From UBA12481 sp012523435 (GTDB lineage Bacteria; Bacteroidota; Bacteroidia; Bacteroidales; UBA12481): a stretch of DNA of 38,096 nt. Location of the stretch: assembly GCA_028686135.1 (NCBI GenBank), contig JAQUCP010000022.1:1-38096 (forward strand), written 5' to 3'. Both the position numbers and the translations under genes were made by a program. Under the pieces are notes generated by a model that searched no databases, was not told the origin of the DNA, and was given only the letters and a program-made list of their open reading frames with translations. This document shows, piece after piece, positions 30,870 through 38,096 of this stretch; the first letter of the stretch is position 1, and the number at the start of each line of letters is the position of its first letter.

Positions 30870-32942
30870 TTACTCTTTCTCTTTGCTTTTCCGGATCTTT
30901 TCAAGGATCTCTGTTTGCATTGATCCGGGAACGCTAATATACTGAAAGAATTCCATAGAATAGTTTGCCCGGCCACTCGAAAGATTTCGTAGAACGGTTG
31001 CATAGCCGAACATCTCCTGCAGGGGCACCTGTCCATTCACTTTTTGTGAGCCTTTACGGTGACGACGCATGGATTCGATCCGTCCGCGGCGGCGATTGAG
31101 GTTACCGACGATCTCTCCGATGTATTCATCCGGGGTATTAACTTCGATGTGCATGACTGGCTCAAGCAATGTTGGGTTAGCTTTCAGGAAAGCCTGCTTG
31201 AAACAGATGGAAGCACAAGTTTGGAAAGCCATATCGCTTGAATCAACCGGGTGGAAACTGCCATCGAGCAGGACCACCTTGACATCAACCACCGGGAATC
31301 CGGCAAGAATGCCTCTCTCCAGGGTTTTTTCGATACCTTTTCTAACTGATGGAATAAATTCGGTTGGGATCACACCACCTTTGATTTTGTCAACAAATTC
31401 AAATCCGTTGCCCGGATTAGGTTCGATTCTCATGACAGTATGAGCGTACTGACCTTTGCCACCGGTCTGTTTTGAGTGCTTGTAATTATTTTCAACCTCT
31501 TCGGTGATAGTTTCGCGATAGGCAACAGCAGGTTCTCCAACCTCCAGTTCAACCCCGAACTCGTGTTTCATCCGGTCGACAATGATTTCCAGATGAAGCT
31601 CTCCCATTCCGGAGATAATGGTTTCGTTGGTCTCCTCATCCACGCGAACATTAAATGAAGGATCCTCATTCGACAGTTTTTTGAGGGCTTCACCCATCTT
31701 CTGTTGTTCTTTATGTGTTGGAGGCGTCACTTTTAGTTCAATGACGGTTGGTGGGATGGTAATGTTCTCAAGGAAAAGAGGGTTATCCGGATCGCATAAG
31801 GTATCACCAGTTTTGGTGATCTTCATTCCGATCAGGGCAACAATATCGCCTGGCCCGGCCTCTTTAATCTCTTCCCGATCTTTGGCATGAATCCTCATGA
31901 TTCTTCCAATCCGTTCCGGTTTACCTTTAGTGGAATTGAGGACAGCCATTCCGCTTTCCAGTCGACCGGAGTAGATCCGGATAAAAGTTTGCTGACCGAC
32001 ATACAGGTCGTGGATAATCTTAAATGCCAGAGCGGAAAAGGGTTCTTTCACCGAAGGCACCCGTGTGTGCGTTTTTTCAGAGTCCTGGGTGTCCAATCCA
32101 ACAACGGCTCCCACATCAATCGGTGAGGGAAGATAGTCGATTACGGCATCCAAAAGGAGCTGAATTCCTTTGTTTTTGTAGGCAGCACCACAGAAAACTG
32201 GAGTAATGAGCAGTTTCAGTGTTGCTTCGCGAGCCACCTGCTTTAGTATTTCAGCCGGGATTTCTTGCTCATCCAAGAAAAGGGTCATCAGATCGTCGTC
32301 AAACTCAGCCAGTTTTTCAGCAAGGAACTGGCGAGCCTCTTCACACTTTTCGACCCACTCGGCAGGCATCTCAATTTCAATGCGTTCCTGGTCACTGAAA
32401 TGATAGGCCTTTCTTTCAATGATATCGATTATTCCGGTAAAATTCTCTTCCGATCCCATCGGGAGCTGGAAGGGGATGGCATTGGCATCCAGGTTTTGGT
32501 TTAACTGAAGCACTACTTCTGGAAAGTCGGCCCCGGTGCGATCCATTTTGTTGATGAAGGCGATTCTTGGCACCTTGTAATGATCAGCTTGATTCCAAAC
32601 CGCTTCACTCTGGGGTTCAACTCCTCCCACAGCACAGAATAGAGCAATCATGCCATCAATAACACGAAGCGAGCGCTCCACTTCCAGCGTGAAATCGACG
32701 TGACCTGGGGTATCGATCAGGTTGATCTGACTTCCTTTCCAGAAACAGGTAATAGCAGCTGAGGCAATCGTTATCCCTCGTTCCTGTTCCTGTTTCATGA
32801 AATCCATGGTGGCTTGCCCATCATGAACCTCACCAAGCTTCCGGTTAATCCCGGTGTAAAAAAGAATCCGTTCCGAAACGGTTGTTTTCCCGGCATCAAT
32901 ATGCGCGGCGATCCCGATATTCCGCAATGTGTTTAGTGGCAT
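30870..32942 (-). CDS. fusA: Elongation factor G family GTPase (standalone paralogue)
   Basis: Ribosomal translocase or recycling GTPase, 690 residues. G-domain motifs: G1 'AHIDAGKTT' near residue 13-21, G2 with 'RGITI', G3 'DTPGH', G4 'NKMD'; domain IV shows 'SGMGELHLEIIVDRMKHEFGVELEVGEPAVAYRETI' and 'GGKGQYAHTVMRIEP', so it is full length. It is not in a str operon (no rpsL, rpsG or tuf nearby), and the G1 region 'KTTVSERILFYTG' plus 'QATMDFMKQEQERGITIASAAITCFW' resembles the second EF-G subfamily. It may thus be an accessory EF-G2, although a moved main copy cannot be excluded. It heads a run with two peptidoglycan-recycling genes (gaps of eight and four bases). Confidence 0.9.
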   Translation of the reverse strand: MPLNTLRNIGIAAHIDAGKTTVSERILFYTGINRKLGEVHDGQATMDFMKQEQERGITIASAAITCFWKGSQINLIDTPGHVDFTLEVERSLRVIDGMIALFCAVGGVEPQSEAVWNQADHYKVPRIAFINKMDRTGADFPEVVLQLNQNLDANAIPFQLPMGSEENFTGIIDIIERKAYHFSDQERIEIEMPAEWVEKCEEARQFLAEKLAEFDDDLMTLFLDEQEIPAEILKQVAREATLKLLITPVFCGAAYKNKGIQLLLDAVIDYLPSPIDVGAVVGLDTQDSEKTHTRVPSVKEPFSALAFKIIHDLYVGQQTFIRIYSGRLESGMAVLNSTKGKPERIGRIMRIHAKDREEIKEAGPGDIVALIGMKITKTGDTLCDPDNPLFLENITIPPTVIELKVTPPTHKEQQKMGEALKKLSNEDPSFNVRVDEETNETIISGMGELHLEIIVDRMKHEFGVELEVGEPAVAYRETITEEVENNYKHSKQTGGKGQYAHTVMRIEPNPGNGFEFVDKIKGGVIPTEFIPSVRKGIEKTLERGILAGFPVVDVKVVLLDGSFHPVDSSDMAFQTCASICFKQAFLKANPTLLEPVMHIEVNTPDEYIGEIVGNLNRRRGRIESMRRHRKGSQKVNGQVPLQEMFGYATVLRNLSSGRANYSMEFFQYISVPGSMQTEILEKIRKSKEKE

Positions 32943-32963
32943 TACCTGTCATTTTTAGGGCCG

Positions 32964-32971
32964 CAAAATTA
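32964..32971 (-). promoter_or_regulatory. Probable -7 box of the EF-G operon
   Basis: On the minus strand these bases read TAATTTTG, a perfect TAnnTTTG box, 21 bases before the EF-G start codon. A TTG lies about 14 bases further upstream, which is shorter than the usual spacing, so the -33 part is not secured. The same -7 octamer occurs in the dnaE element. Confidence 0.45.
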
Positions 32972-33036
32972 CAAAAAAATAAGTACAATTTCAGGGAATC
33001 AGATTGTTTTGGCTAAATATTGATTATCAGATAATT

Positions 33037-34086
33037 CTACGCTTTGGCTAGCGTAAAGGAGAAGGTTGAACCGATGCCGGGGGTGCTTCGAACGTTCAAT
33101 GTTTGACCGTGAGCTTCAATAATATGTTTCACGATGGCTAATCCAAGGCCTGAACCTCCATCGGCTCTGGAGCGGCTTTTATCCACCCGGTAGAACCGTT
33201 CAAAGAGGCGAGGCAGATGGCTTTCTTCAATGCCGATGCCGTTATCCGAGACTTCCACGAGAATGGTATCGTACATTTCGTAAAAGCTGATTTTCGTACG
33301 ACCGTTATCGACCCCATATTTTATCGAATTGATGATCAGGTTTTGGAGAACCTGGGCAATTTTATCCCGATCGGCATATACTAAGACGGGAGCGGGGTTG
33401 GCTTCAGCCAGGCGGAGGGAGATTTTGCGTTGACGGGCCTGATCGTCAAGAAACAGGATAACTTCTTGCGTTAAGCTAATGATATTGAACCTCGTATAAT
33501 ACAAGGCAGTCTCTTTGGATTCGAGGTGTGAGATGGTTTCCAACTGGTTCACCATCGCAATGAGTCGATCAATGTTAGACTCGGTTTTCTGGAGATACTT
33601 GGTGGTGATGGCAGGGTCGGTGTCCGGCTTTTGAAGAAGTGTGGAGACATACCCCTGAATATTGAACAGTGGGGTTTTGAGCTCATGAGTTACGTTTCCT
33701 AGAAACTCTTTCCTGAACAGTTCGGCCTTGCGCAGCTGGTCAATTTCGTTCATCCGGGTTTCAGCCCAGTGCGTCACCTCGTTTTCTACCTCTGCTAGAA
33801 CATTTTTTCTTAGATCAGTTTTCTTCTCCTGCTTTTCTCCCTTGGTGAGTTTTTTTGTCTGGATGGTTTTATAAATCAACTTAATCTTATGCGTGATGAA
33901 CTCACGGATGATATACTTAAGGAAGACAACCAGGAATACAAAAAGGAGCAGGTCGCAGATTATCAGGAAAGCGGCATTAAAGTCAATTAGTTTAAACTGC
34001 CATAAAATCAGATAAATAGCGCTAAAAACTAATGTGATCACCCAGCTGGTGAAGAGGACAAGTCGCCAAGGATTGGAAAAGCGCAT
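33037..34086 (-). CDS. Sensor histidine kinase (PhoR-like, orphan)
   Basis: A membrane kinase of a two-component system, 349 residues. Two membrane helices (about 10-29 and 38-58) are joined by a loop of only a few residues, so it has almost no periplasmic sensor. A coiled-coil linker runs to about 125; the dimerisation box 'FLGNVTHELKTP' carries the phospho-acceptor His134; the ATPase domain shows N-box Asn253 in 'LIINSIKYG', G1 'DNGIGI' (281-286), F-box 'FERFYRVDKSRSR' and G2 'GSGLGLAI' (311-318). All catalytic parts are intact. No response regulator gene is adjacent; instead it is coupled by a TGATG overlap to an AlgX/AlgJ-like gene, which links it to polysaccharide acetylation. It resembles Bacteroidota PhoR-type kinases whose regulator usually sits beside them. 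Confidence 0.92.
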   Translation of the reverse strand: MRFSNPWRLVLFTSWVITLVFSAIYLILWQFKLIDFNAAFLIICDLLLFVFLVVFLKYIIREFITHKIKLIYKTIQTKKLTKGEKQEKKTDLRKNVLAEVENEVTHWAETRMNEIDQLRKAELFRKEFLGNVTHELKTPLFNIQGYVSTLLQKPDTDPAITTKYLQKTESNIDRLIAMVNQLETISHLESKETALYYTRFNIISLTQEVILFLDDQARQRKISLRLAEANPAPVLVYADRDKIAQVLQNLIINSIKYGVDNGRTKISFYEMYDTILVEVSDNGIGIEESHLPRLFERFYRVDKSRSRADGGSGLGLAIVKHIIEAHGQTLNVRSTPGIGSTFSFTLAKA

Positions 34087-35408
34087 CAGAATTCTCCTCT
34101 TTTTATCATCTCATCGACCATATAGCGGGCATCTCGTTGGATCATGGTATCCAATGGGATACTCAATTTATCAGCTTTTTCCGATACATGCTTGAACCAT
34201 TCCGGGTTCTTCCGTATTTGTTTTTCAACTTCAACGATCTTTTTCTGATACTCGCTGTTCCAGCCTTCCTCAGAGAGGCCGAGCACCAGCTCCCGGAATC
34301 CACGTTCGATGAACCCCCAACCCAGGTTGTTGATTGTTGCAGGGCACCCCATGATCAGGATCAGGTCGGCATTTAGAACTTCCTCCTTCAAATTCAGATC
34401 ATTGACAGTAGTTGGAGTCTTGAAACTATCTGGATAGACGGAGTTAAAGTAGTACCAGTACTTGACTTCTTTGAATGCTTTACCGTTCAGGGCCAGGTTA
34501 AACATGTTCCAAAAGAAGCTGTCGGCAATGACGATCACGCGGGGTAAGTCAAGGGTATCCGCTCCCTTGTAAAGGATTTCAGGATAACCTGTCTCCACGT
34601 GTTTCGTCTTGAATGCCAGGTTCATCAGTCGTTCCATATCATCGTCGGGACTGAGCAGTTTCCGCGTTGGAACCGTCGGTTGTAGCTCAACATCAGGCAT
34701 TGGGCGCTGCATCACCTGACTGACAAAATCAACCAGTGTATCCAGGGCAACACGTGAGCCATAGTGGCTCCAGTGGGTGCCGGTTTTTGGGAACAGGTCA
34801 TAGCGAGCCTGCTCTTTTTGCTCCATAAACAACCGGTTATAATCGATTGTTGGTAGGCCGTTCTCCTGAAAAGACCGGGCCATAGCCTCATAGTTAGTCA
34901 GAGATTTCTCCTGATGATACCGATCGGGAATGTATTCTGGCCAGTAGTCGGCCTTGCTGGGAGTCAGCGCAATGATCAGTTCAGTGCCCTGCTCTTTCAG
35001 TGTTTTGCGCAATCGTGTCAGGCGTCTAGTCATCGTCGTAATAGCCTCATCTCCAATGTAATCCCGACCGTAATGAGCGGATATAAACCATTCTTCGTAG
35101 AGGTAACCCTCTTTGCCATATACTACACCACTCGCATTGTTTTTCTTATACAGGCTAAAATCGATCTGATTATAGAGTCTGATAAAGGAGGCCCTAAATC
35201 CATAGTTTTGTTCCAGGTAGCGGTGAAGTTTTGGTTGATAGGTGAAATCGAGCCACTCTTTTACTTTAAATTCAGGCCATTCCTGTTCATAGTAGGCGCC
35301 ATAAAGCTTTCTTTCATGGACTAGTCCGGTGACCATCTGCAGAGCAGGGATCATGATGATTCCCAGGAATATCAGTGAAAGGGTACGATATAGCTTTTTG
35401 TCATTCAT
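34086..35408 (-). CDS. AlgX/AlgJ-like SGNH-type polysaccharide O-acetylation protein
   Basis: A 440-residue protein with one N-terminal membrane anchor (about residues 9-28) and a periplasmic SGNH-like domain. Family marks: 'FRASFIRLYNQIDFSLYKKNNASGVVYGKEGYLYEEWFI' near the N-terminus, 'LIIALTPSKADYWPEYIPD' , the catalytic-type 'KTGTHWSHYG' (His-x-x-x-x-G-x-R region), and 'VIVIADSFFWN' holding the Ser of the D-S-F-F motif. Proteins of this kind move acetyl groups delivered by an MBOAT protein onto exopolysaccharide, as AlgJ/AlgX do for alginate. The MBOAT gene directly upstream shares one base (TGATG), as does the histidine kinase downstream. The polysaccharide target is unknown; no glycan synthesis genes are visible. 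Confidence 0.85.
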   Translation of the reverse strand: MNDKKLYRTLSLIFLGIIMIPALQMVTGLVHERKLYGAYYEQEWPEFKVKEWLDFTYQPKLHRYLEQNYGFRASFIRLYNQIDFSLYKKNNASGVVYGKEGYLYEEWFISAHYGRDYIGDEAITTMTRRLTRLRKTLKEQGTELIIALTPSKADYWPEYIPDRYHQEKSLTNYEAMARSFQENGLPTIDYNRLFMEQKEQARYDLFPKTGTHWSHYGSRVALDTLVDFVSQVMQRPMPDVELQPTVPTRKLLSPDDDMERLMNLAFKTKHVETGYPEILYKGADTLDLPRVIVIADSFFWNMFNLALNGKAFKEVKYWYYFNSVYPDSFKTPTTVNDLNLKEEVLNADLILIMGCPATINNLGWGFIERGFRELVLGLSEEGWNSEYQKKIVEVEKQIRKNPEWFKHVSEKADKLSIPLDTMIQRDARYMVDEMIKRGEF

Positions 35409-36829
35409 CAGAACCTGAAATAGATAAATGGGCTGAAACCGCTGCCCGAGAGTGATGCGATACAGAGCACGATTAGGACAAGATAGATAGAACTAAACAA
35501 GATATGTTGTTTACGGGTGTACACGGTGGTATAAAACTTCTCTTCCAGCCAGGATCCTGGTTTAGTTAGGCTGATGAAGGAGAAGATAAATCCAAAGACC
35601 ATCATCGTATAAAAATGGGGATCGGTGATAGCCAGACTGTTCCCGGACTCGAAGGTGAAGAGGGATTTCAGCAGCACCATGGAATCCGAGAGGCTCTCGA
35701 TCCGGAAAAAGACCCGAGCCAAAACAATGATAAAGAATGTGATGATGATCGGTAAGATCCTGCCCATTTTTGCGTACACTTTGAGCAGGAACATCCGTTC
35801 CAGCATCATGATAAACCCATGTATAGCACCGTAGATCAAGAAGTTCCATGATGCGCCGTGCCAAATCCCCGAGATGAGAAAGACAATCCACAGGTTCAGG
35901 TAAATTCTACGCTGGGTTTTCACACGGCTACCTCCCAGGGGGAAGTAAAGGTAGTACTTCATAAAGGTGCTGAAGGTCATGTGCCAACGGCGCCAATACT
36001 CGCTCATACTCCCCGAGATGTAGGGGTTATTGAAGTTTTCGGGGAATCTGAAACCCATCATTCTTCCCAGGCCGATGGCCATATCGGAGTAACCCGAAAA
36101 ATCAAAATAGAGCTGAAACGTATAGGCCAGCAGCGTAATCCAGCCTGTGCTGCTATCCAATGAGGCCAAATCCATTGCAAAAACCTTGTCCACTTCGCGC
36201 GCCAGCACATCCGCTATCAGGATTTTTTTTGATAGGCCCAGGATAAAGCGATAGAACCCATACAAGATTCCTTCCCAAGTTTCCGAACGGTTTCGGATCT
36301 GATCGGCGATAGTCTGATATCGGACGATCGGGCCGGCGATCAGCTGGGGAAACATCGAAATGTAAAGAAGATATTCAAATGGATTTGTCAGGGGTTCGTT
36401 GACCTTGCGGTACACATCGATGGAGTAGGTCAGGGATTGGAACGTAAAAAATGAGATCCCAATAGGAAGAACGATTCGCTCCCATGTATACGGACCGGCG
36501 CCGAAAAGCTCGCGAACAAAATTGACGTTATCGAGGAAGAAGTTGGCGTACTTAAAATAGAATAGAAGGCCAAGGTTAATCAGAATTGAGAGCGAGAGAA
36601 GCCATCGGCGTGTTAGCCTTACTTGACTGATCTCTATGTACTTAACTAGGTAGAAGTTAGCCAGGCAGGAGCCGATCAGAAAGAAGATAAAGCGTGGAGA
36701 TCCGTATGCGTAAAAGACTAAGCTAAAGGCGAGCAGCACATAGTTCCGTGCTTTTTTGGGAACAGCATAATAGACAATAAAGAATGTCGGCAGGAAAAAA
36801 AGGAGGAATATGATGCTGCTAAATACCAT
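35408..36829 (-). CDS. MBOAT-family O-acyltransferase (AlgI-like)
   Basis: A polytopic membrane acyltransferase, 473 residues, that brings acetyl groups from the cytoplasm to the periplasmic side for transfer to a polysaccharide. It has about ten hydrophobic segments, starting with 'FSSIIFLLFFLPTFFIVYYAVP'. Diagnostic stretches are 'LVFYAYGSPRFIFFL', 'LPIGISFFTFQSLTYSIDVYR', 'FPQLIAGPIVRY', 'FDFSGYSDMAIGLGRMMGFRFPENFNNPYIS', 'EYWRRWHMTFSTFMKYYLYFPLGGSR', and the active-site 'GIWHGASWNFLIYGAIHG' with the MBOAT histidine. Length equals AlgI-type proteins; DltB would be shorter and sit with dltACD, which is absent here. It is the first gene of the TGATG-coupled MBOAT, AlgX-like, kinase run. Confidence 0.93.
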   Translation of the reverse strand: MVFSSIIFLLFFLPTFFIVYYAVPKKARNYVLLAFSLVFYAYGSPRFIFFLIGSCLANFYLVKYIEISQVRLTRRWLLSLSILINLGLLFYFKYANFFLDNVNFVRELFGAGPYTWERIVLPIGISFFTFQSLTYSIDVYRKVNEPLTNPFEYLLYISMFPQLIAGPIVRYQTIADQIRNRSETWEGILYGFYRFILGLSKKILIADVLAREVDKVFAMDLASLDSSTGWITLLAYTFQLYFDFSGYSDMAIGLGRMMGFRFPENFNNPYISGSMSEYWRRWHMTFSTFMKYYLYFPLGGSRVKTQRRIYLNLWIVFLISGIWHGASWNFLIYGAIHGFIMMLERMFLLKVYAKMGRILPIIITFFIIVLARVFFRIESLSDSMVLLKSLFTFESGNSLAITDPHFYTMMVFGFIFSFISLTKPGSWLEEKFYTTVYTRKQHILFSSIYLVLIVLCIASLSGSGFSPFIYFRF

Positions 36830-36892
36830 AATCCCGCAAAGATAGAATTATGGCATTTAATAGAACCAGTGCCAGTGCCCAGGAATATAAAT

Positions 36893-37771
36893 TTATCTGG
36901 TCAGGATATGCTTAAGCTCGGATGGGGTAGCTAGGTAGTGGATTCCTTTTAACTGATTATCTGCCATGAATTCGGCAGGTTTTCCCATGACGATGAGTGG
37001 AGTAGGGTTGATCAGCTCGTCAATTTCGAGCAAATACTGCTGAAGGTCATCTTGGGGTACCCGGATTGTGAAATGGGTAAGCAGATAATCGGGTTTTGTG
37101 GACGACCAGGTTGTAATGAGATCGCGGGTTGGGGTGTCCTGGCCCAGGTACACGCCATCGTGGCCCGCTTTACGGATCAGGTAGAAAGAATAGAGCAGGC
37201 CCAGTTCATGGAGTTCATTTTCTGGAAGAAACAGTAGGATTTTCTTTGGGTTGGGGCTTTTTTGGTAAGGGGTATCGATAGCAGAAAAGAATTTTTGTCT
37301 GATGATATTGCTGACGAAGTGTTCTTGAGCCGGGTTGATGTGGCTAGTTTGCCAGAGCAGGCCCACCTTAGTAAAGAATGGATAGATAACCTGGTTCACT
37401 GCTTCTTCGAATCCCAGGTTTAGGATTAGTTTGTTCAGTTTATTCTCGAAGGATTCCCGGTCGAAACCGATCATATCAATCACCAGGTTGTCGATCACAG
37501 AATCATGTTCATGGGGAGCAAAAGTAGCATTGACTCGCTCATTCAGTTCTTCTTCCGACATGGCCACGAGTTGTGAAATCTTAAATCCATGATGGAGAAG
37601 GATATTATAGTTCAGAAGTTTTTTAAGGTCGCTATCAGAATAGCAGCGGATGTTTGTCGCGGTACGGGCCGGTTTGAAAGCCTCGTGCCGCTGTTCCCAG
37701 ATTCTGATGGTATGGGCTTTAACTCCGCTGATCATTTCCAGCGCTTTAATCGAATACTCTTGCGTGCTCAT
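36893..37771 (-). CDS. MerR-family regulator with CarH-like B12-binding domain
   Basis: A 292-residue regulator. The N-terminus is a MerR DNA-binding domain ('IKALEMISGVKAHTIRIWEQRHEAFKPARTATNIRCYSDSDLKKL', residues 7-53). Then comes a helical cap with the W-x9-E-H signature (Trp140, Glu150-His151) and a Rossmann-like domain with E-x-H-x-x-G (Glu186, His188, Gly191), the lower-ligand histidine position. The same set in CarH is Trp131, Glu141-His142 and His177, with almost equal spacing. CarH is a vitamin B12 photoreceptor that represses carotenoid genes in the dark. Here the residue after the tryptophan is Gln141, whereas Thermus CarH has His132, which ligates cobalt after light, so the light reaction may differ. 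No carotenoid gene is in the window; its targets may lie beyond 38096 or near its own promoter. Confidence 0.88.
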   Translation of the reverse strand: MSTQEYSIKALEMISGVKAHTIRIWEQRHEAFKPARTATNIRCYSDSDLKKLLNYNILLHHGFKISQLVAMSEEELNERVNATFAPHEHDSVIDNLVIDMIGFDRESFENKLNKLILNLGFEEAVNQVIYPFFTKVGLLWQTSHINPAQEHFVSNIIRQKFFSAIDTPYQKSPNPKKILLFLPENELHELGLLYSFYLIRKAGHDGVYLGQDTPTRDLITTWSSTKPDYLLTHFTIRVPQDDLQQYLLEIDELINPTPLIVMGKPAEFMADNQLKGIHYLATPSELKHILTR

Positions 37772-38096
37772 TGCCTATTTTTTTCTCATAGAACAAACAG
37801 GAGGCTAAAAAGTTTTAAAGGTTTGTGATTTGATAATCAGGTACTTTTCCTGAAGCTCCTGAGGCCTGATTCTTCTCTCTTTCCTGATGAATCTGGATAG
37901 GCTGTACATTGCGCGTTGGGATACCTCATCTGGCGCCTTGGTGGCAATCTGGTCTTTCTACTGGTTATGATCCTGGCCAGTTGGGGGATTGGCACCGTAG
38001 GGGATAAAACCAAGTCGATTCTGGCAGTCGGAGGAAATAGGGGTAATTAAGGAGGAAGCTGTTGAATGGGAAATTAACCGTTACTTTCCGATACAA
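37772..38096. other. Right-end stretch without a convincing gene
   Basis: 325 bases after the MerR start. The first 60 bases must hold the MerR promoter; no clear -7 box was found. From 37916 (TTG) to 38050 (TAA) an open stretch encodes a hydrophobic segment, 'LVFLLVMILASWGIGTVGDK', but it has no ATG, is bounded by an in-frame TAG at 37898 and has no recognisable homologue, so it may be a decayed gene end or chance. The window ends before any further gene can be judged. Confidence 0.4.

Noticed and set aside
35408..36829. MBOAT protein as DltB of a teichoic-acid alanylation system
   Set aside because: No dltA, dltC or dltD, the host is Gram-negative by its KDO and outer-membrane genes, and the partner is AlgX/AlgJ-like.
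1..38096. CRISPR arrays, tRNA or rRNA genes, insertion sequences, phage or restriction modules
   Set aside because: No regularly spaced repeats, cloverleaf-like sequences, transposases, integrases or phage structural genes were seen in reading the window; the S24 regulator has no phage neighbours.

Overview
The window looks like a chromosomal segment of a member of the Bacteroidota, probably class Bacteroidia. The evidence is the gene families and their style: short AT-rich leaders with no clear Shine-Dalgarno signal, TAnnTTTG-type -7 boxes, several lipoprotein glycoside hydrolases (GH92, GH172/DUF2961, a GH106-like enzyme), a PorT-like barrel, a YkfC/dipeptide-epimerase pair, a malic enzyme fused to a phosphotransacetylase domain, and a short second DnaE. 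Rubrerythrin hints at an anaerobic or microaerobic life. No rRNA, tRNA, CRISPR array, insertion sequence or phage block was seen.

Layout. 1-1513: end of a type I export pair (ABC transporter tail and HlyD-like adaptor). 1607-4457 (minus): rarA, kdsA and a LolA-like lipoprotein-carrier homologue, tightly packed. 4535-6183: two predicted outer-membrane proteins, closed by a strong bidirectional terminator at 6236-6265. 6294-6866: rubrerythrin. 6949-14194: a DNA damage tolerance region with a short DnaE (minus) and DinB (minus), split by a plus-strand ECF sigma factor and its membrane partner, then an EttA-like ABC-F protein. 14269-24378: three carbohydrate-active lipoproteins (GH106-like, GH92, GH172) around a plus-strand group of XRE-S24 (LexA-like) regulator, DnaQ-GIY-YIG nuclease and small SHOCT-like membrane protein. 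24524-28521: malic enzyme, MscL, a GH116-type pseudogene remnant, and YebC. 28524-32942 (minus): standalone EF-G, NlpC/P60 endopeptidase and L-Ala-D/L-Glu epimerase. 33037-36829 (minus): MBOAT acyltransferase, AlgX/AlgJ-like protein and a histidine kinase, joined by TGATG stop/start overlaps. 36893-37771 (minus): a MerR regulator with a CarH-type B12-binding half. The last 325 bases hold no convincing gene.

How it may work together. The most interesting pattern is a dispersed SOS-like mutagenesis and repair set: a self-cleaving S24 regulator with a UvrC/Cho-like nuclease, a second DnaE and DinB, all within about 13 kb. dnaE and dinB share a 29-base upstream element (23 of 29 positions identical, same orientation, 49 and 36 bases before the start codons), which suggests co-regulation. 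An ECF sigma/membrane pair sits between them. A second theme is the envelope: KDO synthesis, lipoprotein handling, polysaccharide O-acetylation and peptidoglycan peptide recycling. A third is glycan degradation without any SusC/SusD pair, with a GH116 remnant showing that the local enzyme set has been eroding.
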